Source: Candidatus Sumerlaeota bacterium (GTDB lineage: Bacteria > Sumerlaeota > Sumerlaeia > UBA8349). Taken from it: a DNA stretch of 5,360 nucleotides. The notes beneath the pieces were generated by a model that saw only the letters and a program-made list of their open reading frames with translations, did no database searches and was not told the origin of the DNA. Location: NCBI GenBank assembly GCA_003501375.1, contig DNPO01000065.1:1-5360 (forward strand). The letters are read 5' to 3'. The position numbers and the translations under genes were made by a program. Positions 1-5,278 of the stretch are shown piece after piece (the first letter of the stretch is position 1; each line of letters opens with the position of its first letter).

Positions 1-45
1 TCTGGGTGAAATTGTTGTCCCGGCATTCGCGGCGTTGCGATTTGT
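1..45. other. Window-edge segment left of the terminator
   Basis: Nothing here can be assigned with confidence. The third plus-strand frame reads 14 codons (ending S-R-R-C-D-L) into a TAA at 45-47, just before the hairpin at 58-92. That could be the extreme 3' end of a plus-strand gene convergent with the EF-hand gene, but so short a run is also expected by chance. Confidence 0.2.
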
Positions 46-92
46 AAAAAAAGCAAAGGTCTCGTTTCTTCCATTGCTGAAGAAACGAGACC
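46..92 (-). terminator. Rho-independent terminator of the EF-hand gene
   Basis: A perfect 13-bp inverted repeat (arms 58-70 and 80-92, arm sequence ggtctcgtttctt) encloses a 9-nt loop at 71-79. Read on the minus strand, the stem is followed by TTTGC and then seven consecutive T residues (complement of the A-run 46-52). This is the classic intrinsic-terminator layout. It begins 29 nt past the EF-hand stop codon, so it is the natural end of that transcript. On the plus strand no T-run follows the stem, so plus-strand termination would be weaker. Confidence 0.9.
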
Positions 93-121
93 GTATGCGA
101 GCAGAGCGATGCTGTGAGCGA

Positions 122-784
122 CTATCGGGTGGGTTGGGTAACAACCGGGCCGGGTTGATTTACGGCTCCGTTCATCTTGGATGCGCCCATGCCCATTCCA
201 ACCTTCTTTGTTGTATCGCCGATCAACTCATCCAACGTCACAAAGCCATCCCCATTGGTATCCAATTCTTTAAAACGCGTTTTGTTGGACTCGACAAATT
301 CATCGTACGACATTTTCCCATCCTTGTTTGTATCTGCCTTCTCAATTACTTTTTGTGCCTGTTGTTCTATCTTTTCTGCCGCCGCTTTTTGCTGGGCCTC
401 CATCGCCTTTTGGCGCTCTTCCATCATCTTCTTCATGTACACCGTCAGTTCCTCTTCCGTCACAAAACCATCGCCATTCGTATCCACCGCCTTGAACGCT
501 TCTTCGGTTCCCTTGAATTCATCTTTGCCAATCTTTCCATCCCCGTTTTTATCGTTTTCTTGAATTGCCATCTTGGCAAATTCTTCCGGGGTTTGAGGTT
601 GGGGTTTCGGAGTTTTTTGCGCAAGCGTCCCGGAGGTGGTACCGACGCTAAGCGGTTTGTCGATAACCCCCGTATGTCCGGGCAAGGACTGTGCGGACGT
701 GTCCTGTGCTGATGCAAAGTTTGTACATAAAATAACTGCTGCAGCGCAACCAGCAGACATCAACAATCCATGAATCTTGTTCAT
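122..784 (-). CDS. Exported four-EF-hand calcium-binding protein
   Basis: This is a 220-residue protein. Residues 1-26 form a Sec signal peptide: MNK start, a hydrophobic core around 7-20, and an A-S-A site before Q27, so the mature protein should lie outside the cytoplasm. A Pro/Gln/Thr-rich linker (about 27-66) follows. Four 12-residue EF-hand loops come next at 78-89, 101-112, 151-162 and 175-186, each with D-x-N-x-D-G at positions 1-6 and Glu at position 12, so all four should bind calcium. They form two pairs, separated by a charged Lys/Glu/Gln/Ala helix (about 117-149) that may be a coiled coil. The tail (193-220) is Gly/Met/Pro-rich and probably disordered. The ATG at 784 is preferred over an in-frame upstream ATG at 874, because it has an AAGGAG 9 nt upstream and opens directly into the signal peptide. 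The gene stands alone, between a predicted promoter (886-914) and a strong terminator (46-92). A calcium sensor, buffer or matrix-stabilising role is inferred; no enzymatic domain is visible. Confidence 0.9.
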   Translation of the reverse strand: MNKIHGLLMSAGCAAAVILCTNFASAQDTSAQSLPGHTGVIDKPLSVGTTSGTLAQKTPKPQPQTPEEFAKMAIQENDKNGDGKIGKDEFKGTEEAFKAVDTNGDGFVTEEELTVYMKKMMEERQKAMEAQQKAAAEKIEQQAQKVIEKADTNKDGKMSYDEFVESNKTRFKELDTNGDGFVTLDELIGDTTKKVGMGMGASKMNGAVNQPGPVVTQPTR

Positions 785-793
785 AACACCAAT

Positions 794-799
794 CTCCTT
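794..799 (-). promoter_or_regulatory. Shine-Dalgarno site of the EF-hand gene
   Basis: The minus strand reads AAGGAG here, 9 nt before the ATG at 784. It decides the start in favour of 784 and against the ATG at 874, which would add 30 residues ahead of the signal peptide. Confidence 0.8.
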
Positions 800-838
800 T
801 AGAAAATTAAATTTTTTAATGATCACGCATGGCGACAG

Positions 839-865
839 GGGAGAATGGCATCCATCTCTTCTCCC
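839..865 (-). promoter_or_regulatory. Possible hairpin in the EF-hand 5' leader
   Basis: Arms at 839-845 and 859-865 (GGGAGAA with TTCTCCC) form a perfect 7-bp stem around a 13-nt loop. It falls inside the predicted untranslated leader of the EF-hand gene, about 40 nt upstream of the SD. A second, AT-only palindrome (attaaa-ttt-tttaat, 806-820) lies just before the SD. Neither matches a riboswitch or leader that I recognise, and a regulatory role is speculative. Confidence 0.3.
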
Positions 866-885
866 ACTCCTCATGGGTTAACAGC

Positions 886-914
886 ATATTAAAAAAAAGA
901 TACCCAAAAAACAA
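886..914 (-). promoter_or_regulatory. Candidate sigma-70 promoter for the EF-hand gene
   Basis: On the minus strand, TTGTTT (909-914) and TAATAT (886-891) are separated by exactly 17 bp, near consensus for -35 and -10 boxes. Transcription would start near 879, giving a leader of about 95 nt. The AT-rich sequence raises the chance of a fortuitous match. Confidence 0.5.
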
Positions 915-919
915 GGTTA

Positions 920-948
920 TTGAATTCCGATTTCGATTCGTTTAATCT
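920..948 (+). promoter_or_regulatory. Candidate promoter for the DUF4010 gene
   Basis: TTGAAT (920-925) and TAATCT (943-948) are spaced 17 bp apart. The implied start near 955 would leave only about 13 nt before the ATG at 968, with the SD at the very 5' end of the message. That is unusually short, so this call is weak. If real, its -35 box lies 5 bp from that of the oppositely directed promoter at 886-914. Confidence 0.3.
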
Positions 949-954
949 GAAGGC

Positions 955-959
955 GAGGG
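955..959 (+). promoter_or_regulatory. Shine-Dalgarno site of the DUF4010 gene
   Basis: GAGGG lies 8 nt before the ATG at 968. It supports that start over an in-frame TTG at 920, whose nearest purine run (AAGG) is only a few bases away. Confidence 0.6.
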
Positions 960-967
960 CTATATCC

Positions 968-2206
968 ATGAATGATCTTCCGCTGCGGTTTTTCATCGCA
1001 CTGGCTATGAGTTGCTTGATTGGACTCGAACGCGAAACTTCCGGCATGAAACAGGGGCGGCGTGTGGCATTGGGTGTGCGCACCTACTCCATCGTGGGGA
1101 TGCTGGGCTTTGGCTGCGCTTGGCTGCAGAGCGCAGGGAATCCGTGGGCGTTGCCGACTGGTATGCTGGGTGTCACCACGCTTGCCGTGATGGGGTACAT
1201 AGCCAAGATGAAGGATGGACGAATGGGGTGGACGAGCGAAGTTGCCGTTTTGCTCACTTACGTTGTGGGTGCCCTCAGCCTGATGGGAGTCCTTTGGGCA
1301 CCAATGGCGCTGGGCGTGGTGGGTGCGTTCCTGCTCTCGGAAAAAGCGGATATTGAACAGTACGTCATGCGGTTGGACCAGGCGGAGTTCTTGGCCGTCC
1401 TCAAGTTTTTGCTCGTAACGCTGGTTATTTTGCAAGCGTTGCCCAATACGCCCTACACGGATTTTCAAATTAATCCACGTAAGGTCTGGTGGATCGTGGT
1501 GCTCGTATCAACCGTTGGATTTATTGGCTACTTCTTGCAGAAGAAATTTGGCAGCAAACATGGACTTTGGCTGTCGGGCATTCTGGGCGGCATGGTGTCC
1601 AGCACCGCAGTCAGCATTGCGGTGGGGCGTATTGCGCAACGCGCTCCCGAACGCGGCAGCAACGCCTTGCAAGCCTCGCTCTTTGCCAGTTGTGTTATGT
1701 ATTTCCGCGTGCTGGCGCTCATTTGGTTCATTCGCAAAGATTACGCGCAACAACTGCTCTGGCCCATGTTGTTGCTTGCCTTGCCGGGACTGATCATGGC
1801 GTTTCTGGTCAAACCCAGCGTGGAAAATCCGGTAGGCAGAGAAACGGTTCCTGCCGCGCAGAACCCATTTGAAGTGCGCCCGGCGCTTTTGTTCGCCACC
1901 CTTTTCGTAGCGCTTTCCGCCGCAACGGTGTTGGTGAGAACGTACTATGGAAATGCCGGTTTGCTGAGTCTTGCCGCCTTCATGGGTGTGACCGATATAG
2001 ACCCCTTTATCCTATCGCTGGCGCAACAACCGGGCACGCTGGAAAAACTCAATATCGCTGCTATTTTGCTGGCGATTCTGAGCAACACGTTGGTTAAAGG
2101 CGTATACTTTGGTTCCCTGGTAAAAGACGAACGGCGCGCAGCATTCACACGCTACGGAATCTGGGCCGCGCTTCACGTACCCTTTGTGCTGTTGGCCGCG
2201 TCCTGA
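968..2206 (+). CDS. MgtC/SapB-DUF4010 family multi-pass membrane protein
   Basis: This is a 412-residue, very hydrophobic inner-membrane protein with roughly 11-13 candidate membrane segments over its whole length. The N-terminal part matches the MgtC/SapB family: a first helix ending in the signature G-L-E-R-E (19-23), followed by G-V-R-T-Y-S-I-V-G (36-44). The C-terminal part carries DUF4010 hallmarks: N-P-R-K-x-W (169-174), the motif G-I-L-G-G-M-V-S-S-T-A-V-S (204-216), N-P-F-E (299-302) and a polar G-V-T-D-I-D-P-F (340-347) near the end. MgtC relatives are linked to magnesium limitation, ATP-synthase modulation and intracellular survival, but DUF4010 fusions have no established substrate, and I assign none. 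The start at 968 has an SD and places the first helix at residues 5-20, as usual for the family. An in-frame TTG at 920 would add 16 polar residues. Length is normal for the family and no frame damage is seen. The last 34 bp overlap the convergent pseudouridine synthase gene. Confidence 0.88.
   Translation: MNDLPLRFFIALAMSCLIGLERETSGMKQGRRVALGVRTYSIVGMLGFGCAWLQSAGNPWALPTGMLGVTTLAVMGYIAKMKDGRMGWTSEVAVLLTYVVGALSLMGVLWAPMALGVVGAFLLSEKADIEQYVMRLDQAEFLAVLKFLLVTLVILQALPNTPYTDFQINPRKVWWIVVLVSTVGFIGYFLQKKFGSKHGLWLSGILGGMVSSTAVSIAVGRIAQRAPERGSNALQASLFASCVMYFRVLALIWFIRKDYAQQLLWPMLLLALPGLIMAFLVKPSVENPVGRETVPAAQNPFEVRPALLFATLFVALSAATVLVRTYYGNAGLLSLAAFMGVTDIDPFILSLAQQPGTLEKLNIAAILLAILSNTLVKGVYFGSLVKDERRAAFTRYGIWAALHVPFVLLAAS
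2173..2206. other. 34-bp tail-to-tail overlap of two coding sequences
   Basis: The plus-strand DUF4010 gene stops at 2204-2206 (TGA), while the minus-strand pseudouridine synthase gene runs on to its TGA at 2173-2175. Both proteins therefore share these 34 bp in opposite directions. No hairpin with a T-run is visible on either side, so transcripts could run into each other and form antisense RNA. Confidence 0.85.
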
Positions 2207-2952
2207 CGCAGGGCTTCTAATTCCTGCTCGGTCAGTTTTCTCCAGGCTCCGTGCTTCATTTTTTCCAATCGCAACGGGCCGTACTGAATGCGCTCCAAAT
2301 AGCGTACTTGGTGCCCCAACGCGTCAAACATGCGGCGCACCTGTCGGTTACGCCCTTCATGAATCGTCAAGTCCAATGTGGTAAACGTGGCATACGACCG
2401 CTCATCTACCTGCACCAATTTTGCCTCGGCGGATGCTGTTGGGCCGTCTTCCAACATCATACCGCTCTGCAAAACGTCCAGTTCTTCCTCGGTAATCTTG
2501 CCGGTTACGGTTGCGCGGTAGGTTTTACAAACGCCGTAACGGGGGTGCGTCAACTTGTTGATGAGATCGCCGTCCGATGTTAGAAGTAACAGCCCGGTTG
2601 TATCCTTGTCCAGGCGTCCGACCGGTTTTAGTCCCCGTCGCACGTCGGGTGGCAGGCAGTCCAGCACGGTACGTGGATTGTGCGGATCACTCAGCGAGCA
2701 CACCACTCCATCCGGTTTGTTTAGCAGGATCACTTCCGCCCCTTCGGTTGCAGGCGCGTTGAGTAACTTGCCGTCCAGAAAAACTTGGTCAGTCGGTTGT
2801 ACCTGATAGGCCATATTGATTACAACTTCGTCATTTATTATGACGCGTCCCGCCTGCACAATATCACCCGCACCACGTCGCGAGGCAACACCGCATTGCG
2901 CGAGGTACTTTACCAACCGAACACCTGTTTTTTCTTCCGAAGCATCAGCCAT
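2173..2952 (-). CDS. RsuA/RluB-family rRNA pseudouridine synthase
   Basis: This 259-residue cytoplasmic enzyme should convert a specific uridine in rRNA to pseudouridine. An N-terminal S4 RNA-binding domain spans about 11-70 (core V-R-L-V-K-Y-L-A-Q-C-G-V-A-S-R-R). The catalytic domain follows, with the strand N-K-P-D-G-V (78-83), the catalytic motif G-R-L-D-K-D-T-T-G-L-L-L-L-T (112-125, nucleophile D115) and the RsuA-branch signature E-G-R-N-R-Q-V-R-R-M (199-208). The S4 domain plus these motifs place it in the RsuA/RluB/RluE/RluF branch. RluB (23S U2605 in E. coli) is the most likely role, but the target cannot be told from sequence alone. Length is typical. The ATG at 2952 is the only plausible start, as the next Met is residue 47. 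Its SD is poor: GGGG lies about 14 nt upstream. The gene follows the DUF2491-like gene after 43 bp, so it may be cotranscribed with it, and it overlaps the DUF4010 gene by 34 bp at its 3' end. Confidence 0.92.
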   Translation of the reverse strand: MADASEEKTGVRLVKYLAQCGVASRRGAGDIVQAGRVIINDEVVINMAYQVQPTDQVFLDGKLLNAPATEGAEVILLNKPDGVVCSLSDPHNPRTVLDCLPPDVRRGLKPVGRLDKDTTGLLLLTSDGDLINKLTHPRYGVCKTYRATVTGKITEEELDVLQSGMMLEDGPTASAEAKLVQVDERSYATFTTLDLTIHEGRNRQVRRMFDALGHQVRYLERIQYGPLRLEKMKHGAWRKLTEQELEALRQDAANSTKGT

Positions 2953-2995
2953 TATATTTTCAATACCCCAAAGGGTTCTTTCGTGTTTAAAAAAA

Positions 2996-3712
2996 TTAAA
3001 TCTTGATCAAAAATGTGGGCTCAATCAATACGCCAACCGATACCACAATCATTGCACCGTCTTCGTATTCCTGTTTTTCCGCCCAGACATACTCGGAAAC
3101 CGTCCCGCCGTTGGTGATGAGACCGCGCCCGTACAACATACTGGAATGCTGCACTTTGACCACGCTGGTCAGGTAGGGATCGTCCGTGATTTTTTCCTCG
3201 AACTCTACCGGGCCGATCCAATCGGGAGCATTGTCATCATCGCTCTGAAAAATACGCGTGTACTGAGTCTCGGTTGGCAGTGTCAGTTGGTAGTGCCCTA
3301 TATGTCCCTCGTTTTCCTCAATCCACTCCGCCCACTCCGCATCATTCTGTGGATAAATTTCATAGGATTCTTTGAAGAAAATAGTCTCCACCACCTCGCC
3401 GTTGTCGTCCAGCCCCAACGTAAGAAAATAACTGTCGTCGTTGCAGGGATGATCCAAATAAATGCGGTAATATTTTACGCTGGCAAGATCGTAGTATCCG
3501 ATGGCCTTAACAGTCAGACCGCCTTGGGGGCATTCCAACAGCAACTGTCCCGCGCCGAGGAGGAATGCCGTTGAATCTAAAGTTATCACATCGCCCAAGT
3601 GCACACCGAGCGGCATGTTTCTGTCCACCCGTTCCGGCTCGCGGGTTAATTTCTTCTTGGCCTCTTGGATCAATTTGTCGCTTAGCCGCGCTAACATTCC
3701 CATTTGACTCAT
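2996..3712 (-). CDS. Putative DUF2491 (YjfK-like) protein
   Basis: This is a 238-residue soluble protein with no signal peptide or membrane segment. A charged amphipathic N-terminal helix (about 5-30) is followed by a mainly beta-type domain with N-M-P-L-G-V-H-L-G-D (32-41), V-K-A-I-G-Y-Y-D-L (68-76), Y-Y-R-I-Y-L-D (81-87), and later the W-A-E-W-I-E, I-G-H-Y and S-S-M-L-Y-G-R stretches. This order (Gly-rich start, an I/V-x-A-x-G-x-x-D-L strand, an R-x-Y/D strand, a Trp-rich acidic middle, an M-L-Y-x-R strand near the end) resembles DUF2491, whose E. coli member YjfK lies beside the PspA-like YjfJ. I made this match by eye, so it is tentative, and the molecular function is unknown. The start at 3712 is well supported: AAGGAG lies 7 nt upstream, and its ATG overlaps the TGA of the preceding gene (ATGA), implying translational coupling. 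An upstream in-frame ATG at 3772 would lie inside that gene and has less support. Confidence 0.8.
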   Translation of the reverse strand: MSQMGMLARLSDKLIQEAKKKLTREPERVDRNMPLGVHLGDVITLDSTAFLLGAGQLLLECPQGGLTVKAIGYYDLASVKYYRIYLDHPCNDDSYFLTLGLDDNGEVVETIFFKESYEIYPQNDAEWAEWIEENEGHIGHYQLTLPTETQYTRIFQSDDDNAPDWIGPVEFEEKITDDPYLTSVVKVQHSSMLYGRGLITNGGTVSEYVWAEKQEYEDGAMIVVSVGVLIEPTFLIKI

Positions 3713-4836
3713 ATCGTCGCTCCTTCTTTTTTGGGAGTCACAAATCGAACAATTGCCCAAATAATTCCACACGCAAGAGCCAGCGAGAATCCGAAAATGC
3801 CCATCCAGAAGAAGACATTCAGGAGCGAAAAACCGGATTTTTCGCGGGCAAAGACCCGTTCCGCCTGTTCGGCAGACAAAGCCGTTGCTCCGACTTCTTG
3901 CGGAAGGTAGGACGGATCACGCTGAACATTGGCAAACCCTTGCTGGCTTGAATCCAATGTGGCAAGTTTGGCGCGCAAATCCGCGTTGTCCCGCGCGAGC
4001 GTATCTGCCTCGCGTCGCCAAGCCTGGATAGCCGGATCGTCGTAATGGTGGTAGTACATGGAGGAGTATTGCCGATCGTTGATGTGGTCGAGCATGAACC
4101 ATAGGAACATAGCGTCCCACATGCCAAACGAGGGCGAAGAACGGTAAGCCCAAGACGGCGTGGAATAACTATACCGGTTGTAAAAATCATCCCGCTGCAA
4201 ATAATAATGATTGACGGTAACAACACGCGTTGTACCAGAATTAGTGCGCACGTTGTTTAATACCGATGCTTGCGTTTGGGCGGATGATGCAACCGTGCTG
4301 GGTGGTGCCTGGAACTTCTGGCGGTTTTCCTTATACTTGTTGAGTGCTTGCTGCGAACGCAATTGTTGAACAGCCGAATCCGCCTTAGATTGCAGCGATG
4401 TTTTAGTTGCAGCGGAACTGGTCTGAGATTTATCGCGTCCCGAACTGGAAAACGCGCTTTTTCCAGATGCCGAATCGGTAGTATCAGACTTCGATGACGC
4501 AGTCGAAGATTTTGAACTGGAATCAGATGTGGAAGATTTGGTAGACGAATCGGATGGCTTCGAGGCCGCACTGGAAGATTTTGTTCCAGAGTCCGAAGCG
4601 CTGCTACTCTTTCCCGAACTGGAGAAACCAGAACCGGAAGATGAGGAGGAACTGCTCTTTCCGGAACTCGAAAAACCGGAACCGGAGGAAGACCTGGAAC
4701 TGCTGCTTGAACTGCGGGATGAACTACTGCGGGACGAAGAACTTCCGCTGGATGATGACTTCGCCATTACGGGCGCAACGCACAGCGCAAATGCCACCAA
4801 CCAGATCAGCCCCAAACGCGTGAAACGTTGTTTCAT
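3709..4836 (-). CDS. Secreted serine-rich single-pass membrane protein, function unknown
   Basis: This is a 375-residue protein of no family I can name. Residues 1-25 are a Sec signal peptide (basic MKQR start, hydrophobic 8-22, V-M-A before K26). Residues 27-150 are extremely Ser-rich and carry scattered Lys/Arg, for a net positive charge, with a near-perfect internal repeat (51-60 and 67-76) and a weaker third copy near 127-134. A helical Gln/Lys/Arg region (about 148-175) follows, then an aromatic segment (N-H-Y-Y at 209-212, many Tyr/Ser/Trp to 237), the hydrophobic G-M-W-D-A-M-F-L-W-F-M-L-D (238-250), an Asp/His/Tyr stretch, and a coiled-coil-like helix with W-R-R-E-A-D and L-A-R-D-N-A-D-L-R (273-295). 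A strong membrane helix (about 338-363) and a short basic tail end it. The predicted topology is a large periplasmic part anchored by the C-terminal helix. The start at 4836 is chosen for its GGAGGG 7 nt upstream and the signal peptide. An upstream in-frame start at 5037 would run through the preceding gene. The TGA at 3709-3711 overlaps the next start. Confidence 0.85.
   Translation of the reverse strand: MKQRFTRLGLIWLVAFALCVAPVMAKSSSSGSSSSRSSSSRSSSSSSRSSSGSGFSSSGKSSSSSSSGSGFSSSGKSSSASDSGTKSSSAASKPSDSSTKSSTSDSSSKSSTASSKSDTTDSASGKSAFSSSGRDKSQTSSAATKTSLQSKADSAVQQLRSQQALNKYKENRQKFQAPPSTVASSAQTQASVLNNVRTNSGTTRVVTVNHYYLQRDDFYNRYSYSTPSWAYRSSPSFGMWDAMFLWFMLDHINDRQYSSMYYHHYDDPAIQAWRREADTLARDNADLRAKLATLDSSQQGFANVQRDPSYLPQEVGATALSAEQAERVFAREKSGFSLLNVFFWMGIFGFSLALACGIIWAIVRFVTPKKEGATI
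3720..3725 (-). promoter_or_regulatory. Shine-Dalgarno site of the DUF2491-like gene
   Basis: AAGGAG on the minus strand lies 7 nt before the ATG at 3712, inside the last codons of the upstream gene. It fixes the start at the ATGA overlap. Confidence 0.85.
4609..4686 (-). repeat. In-frame tandem repeat in the Ser-rich domain
   Basis: Two 30-bp copies (4657-4686 and 4609-4638), offset by 48 bp, both encode S-G-S-G-F-S-S-S-G-K. The amino acids are identical, but several bases differ, mostly at third codon positions, so the peptide rather than the DNA appears to be kept. The spacer between them is all serine codons. Confidence 0.8.
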
Positions 4837-4843
4837 GACGCAT

Positions 4844-4849
4844 CCCTCC
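4844..4849 (-). promoter_or_regulatory. Shine-Dalgarno site of the Ser-rich membrane protein gene
   Basis: GGAGGG on the minus strand lies 7 nt before the ATG at 4836. It sits in the 43-nt gap after the acidic reading frame and decides the start that opens with a signal peptide. Confidence 0.85.
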
Positions 4850-4879
4850 AAGGATTGTAGAGTATGCTGGATAGACATT

Positions 4880-5278
4880 TTATACCTGCCCACCGTCCCG
4901 ATTAAAGGATGCATCATCTGGCTCAATGGGAATGAGTTCGGAATCATCGGAATCTGGAACGGGTTCCTCAACGGACGCCACGGATTCATCTGAAACCTCG
5001 TTAGGTTCTTCTTTCGTTTCCGACGCTGCGACAACATCTGAGTCGCTCGCTACGTTTCCATTTGACAGGTCGGTTACTTCAGATAAATCTGCGGATTGCG
5101 TTTCTTGCGAATTATCTTGAACGGTTTGTTCGTCCGCAACGGTTTCACTCACTTCCACGGTATCCGTAGAAGGCGCTTGTTCCGCCGCTATTGCTGCAAC
5201 ATCGGCGGTTACTTCAGCGCTATCGGCTGCTTCCTCCTTGGCATCCTCTCCCGCTGCCGCAGCAGCCATCTGATCCAA
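4880..5278 (-). CDS. Highly acidic, low-complexity protein; 5' end uncertain
   Basis: I do not recognise this family. From a TTG at 5278 the frame encodes 132 residues with 37 Asp/Glu against only 3 Lys/Arg, rich in Ala, Ser and Val and without Cys or Trp. It should be disordered, and it has no signal peptide or membrane helix. Its TAA (4880-4882) lies 43 bp before the Ser-rich gene, so the two are probably cotranscribed. The start is unclear. The only ATG (5269) has a weak SD, and TTG 5278 has none. The open frame runs back to a TAG at 5348-5350, and that upstream part (ending L-R-R-A-L-S-G-N-A-A-N-V-L-D-Q-M) looks coding and basic. It faintly resembles the end of PspA/IM30-family proteins such as YjfJ. 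The frame may therefore be the acidic tail of a longer gene broken by a frameshift, or a free-standing small gene after another one ends. The visible sequence cannot decide. Confidence 0.55.
   Translation of the reverse strand: MDQMAAAAAGEDAKEEAADSAEVTADVAAIAAEQAPSTDTVEVSETVADEQTVQDNSQETQSADLSEVTDLSNGNVASDSDVVAASETKEEPNEVSDESVASVEEPVPDSDDSELIPIEPDDASFNRDGGQV

Noticed and set aside
2..712. Long open plus-strand frame (more than 220 codons) opposite the EF-hand gene
   Set aside because: It runs through the terminator hairpin and mirrors the EF-hand gene codon for codon on the other strand. Its product is Cys/Leu/Phe/His-rich without a recognisable domain, and the minus strand has a signal peptide, four intact EF-hands and an SD.
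920..967. In-frame TTG start at 920 for the DUF4010 protein
   Set aside because: It would add 16 polar residues before the first membrane helix and lacks a properly spaced SD, whereas the ATG at 968 has GAGGG 8 nt upstream.
917..1468. Minus-strand open frame of 183 codons inside the DUF4010 gene
   Set aside because: The plus strand carries full family motifs and continuous membrane helices. The antisense product is Gln/His/Arg-rich and has no domain.
2208..2227. Small GCAGG/CCTGC hairpin just after the DUF4010 stop
   Set aside because: It has only 5 bp with a 10-nt loop and no T-run follows. It lies within the pseudouridine synthase coding sequence, so it is not a convincing terminator.
2951..2956. 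Perfect TATAAT on the minus strand next to the pseudouridine synthase start
   Set aside because: It overlaps the ATG, so transcription would begin inside the gene, and the -35 position (AGAACC) is a poor match. The AT-rich gap explains it.
2816..3574. Plus-strand open frame of 252 codons spanning the DUF2491-like gene and the start of the pseudouridine synthase gene
   Set aside because: It crosses two minus-strand genes with good motifs or SD sites, and its own product shows no family features.
4882..4909. TTTAAT-16 bp-TATAAA on the minus strand as an internal promoter for the Ser-rich gene
   Set aside because: The -10 box is fair, but the -35 box matches only about half the consensus and the element lies inside the 3' end of the acidic reading frame. 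It is too weak to call without start-site data.
4529..4993. Plus-strand open frame encoding a Glu/Leu/Asp-rich 154-residue product
   Set aside because: It is the antisense shadow of the serine codons of the Ser-rich protein, which read as Glu, Leu and Arg codons on the other strand. It also crosses the junction between two minus-strand genes.
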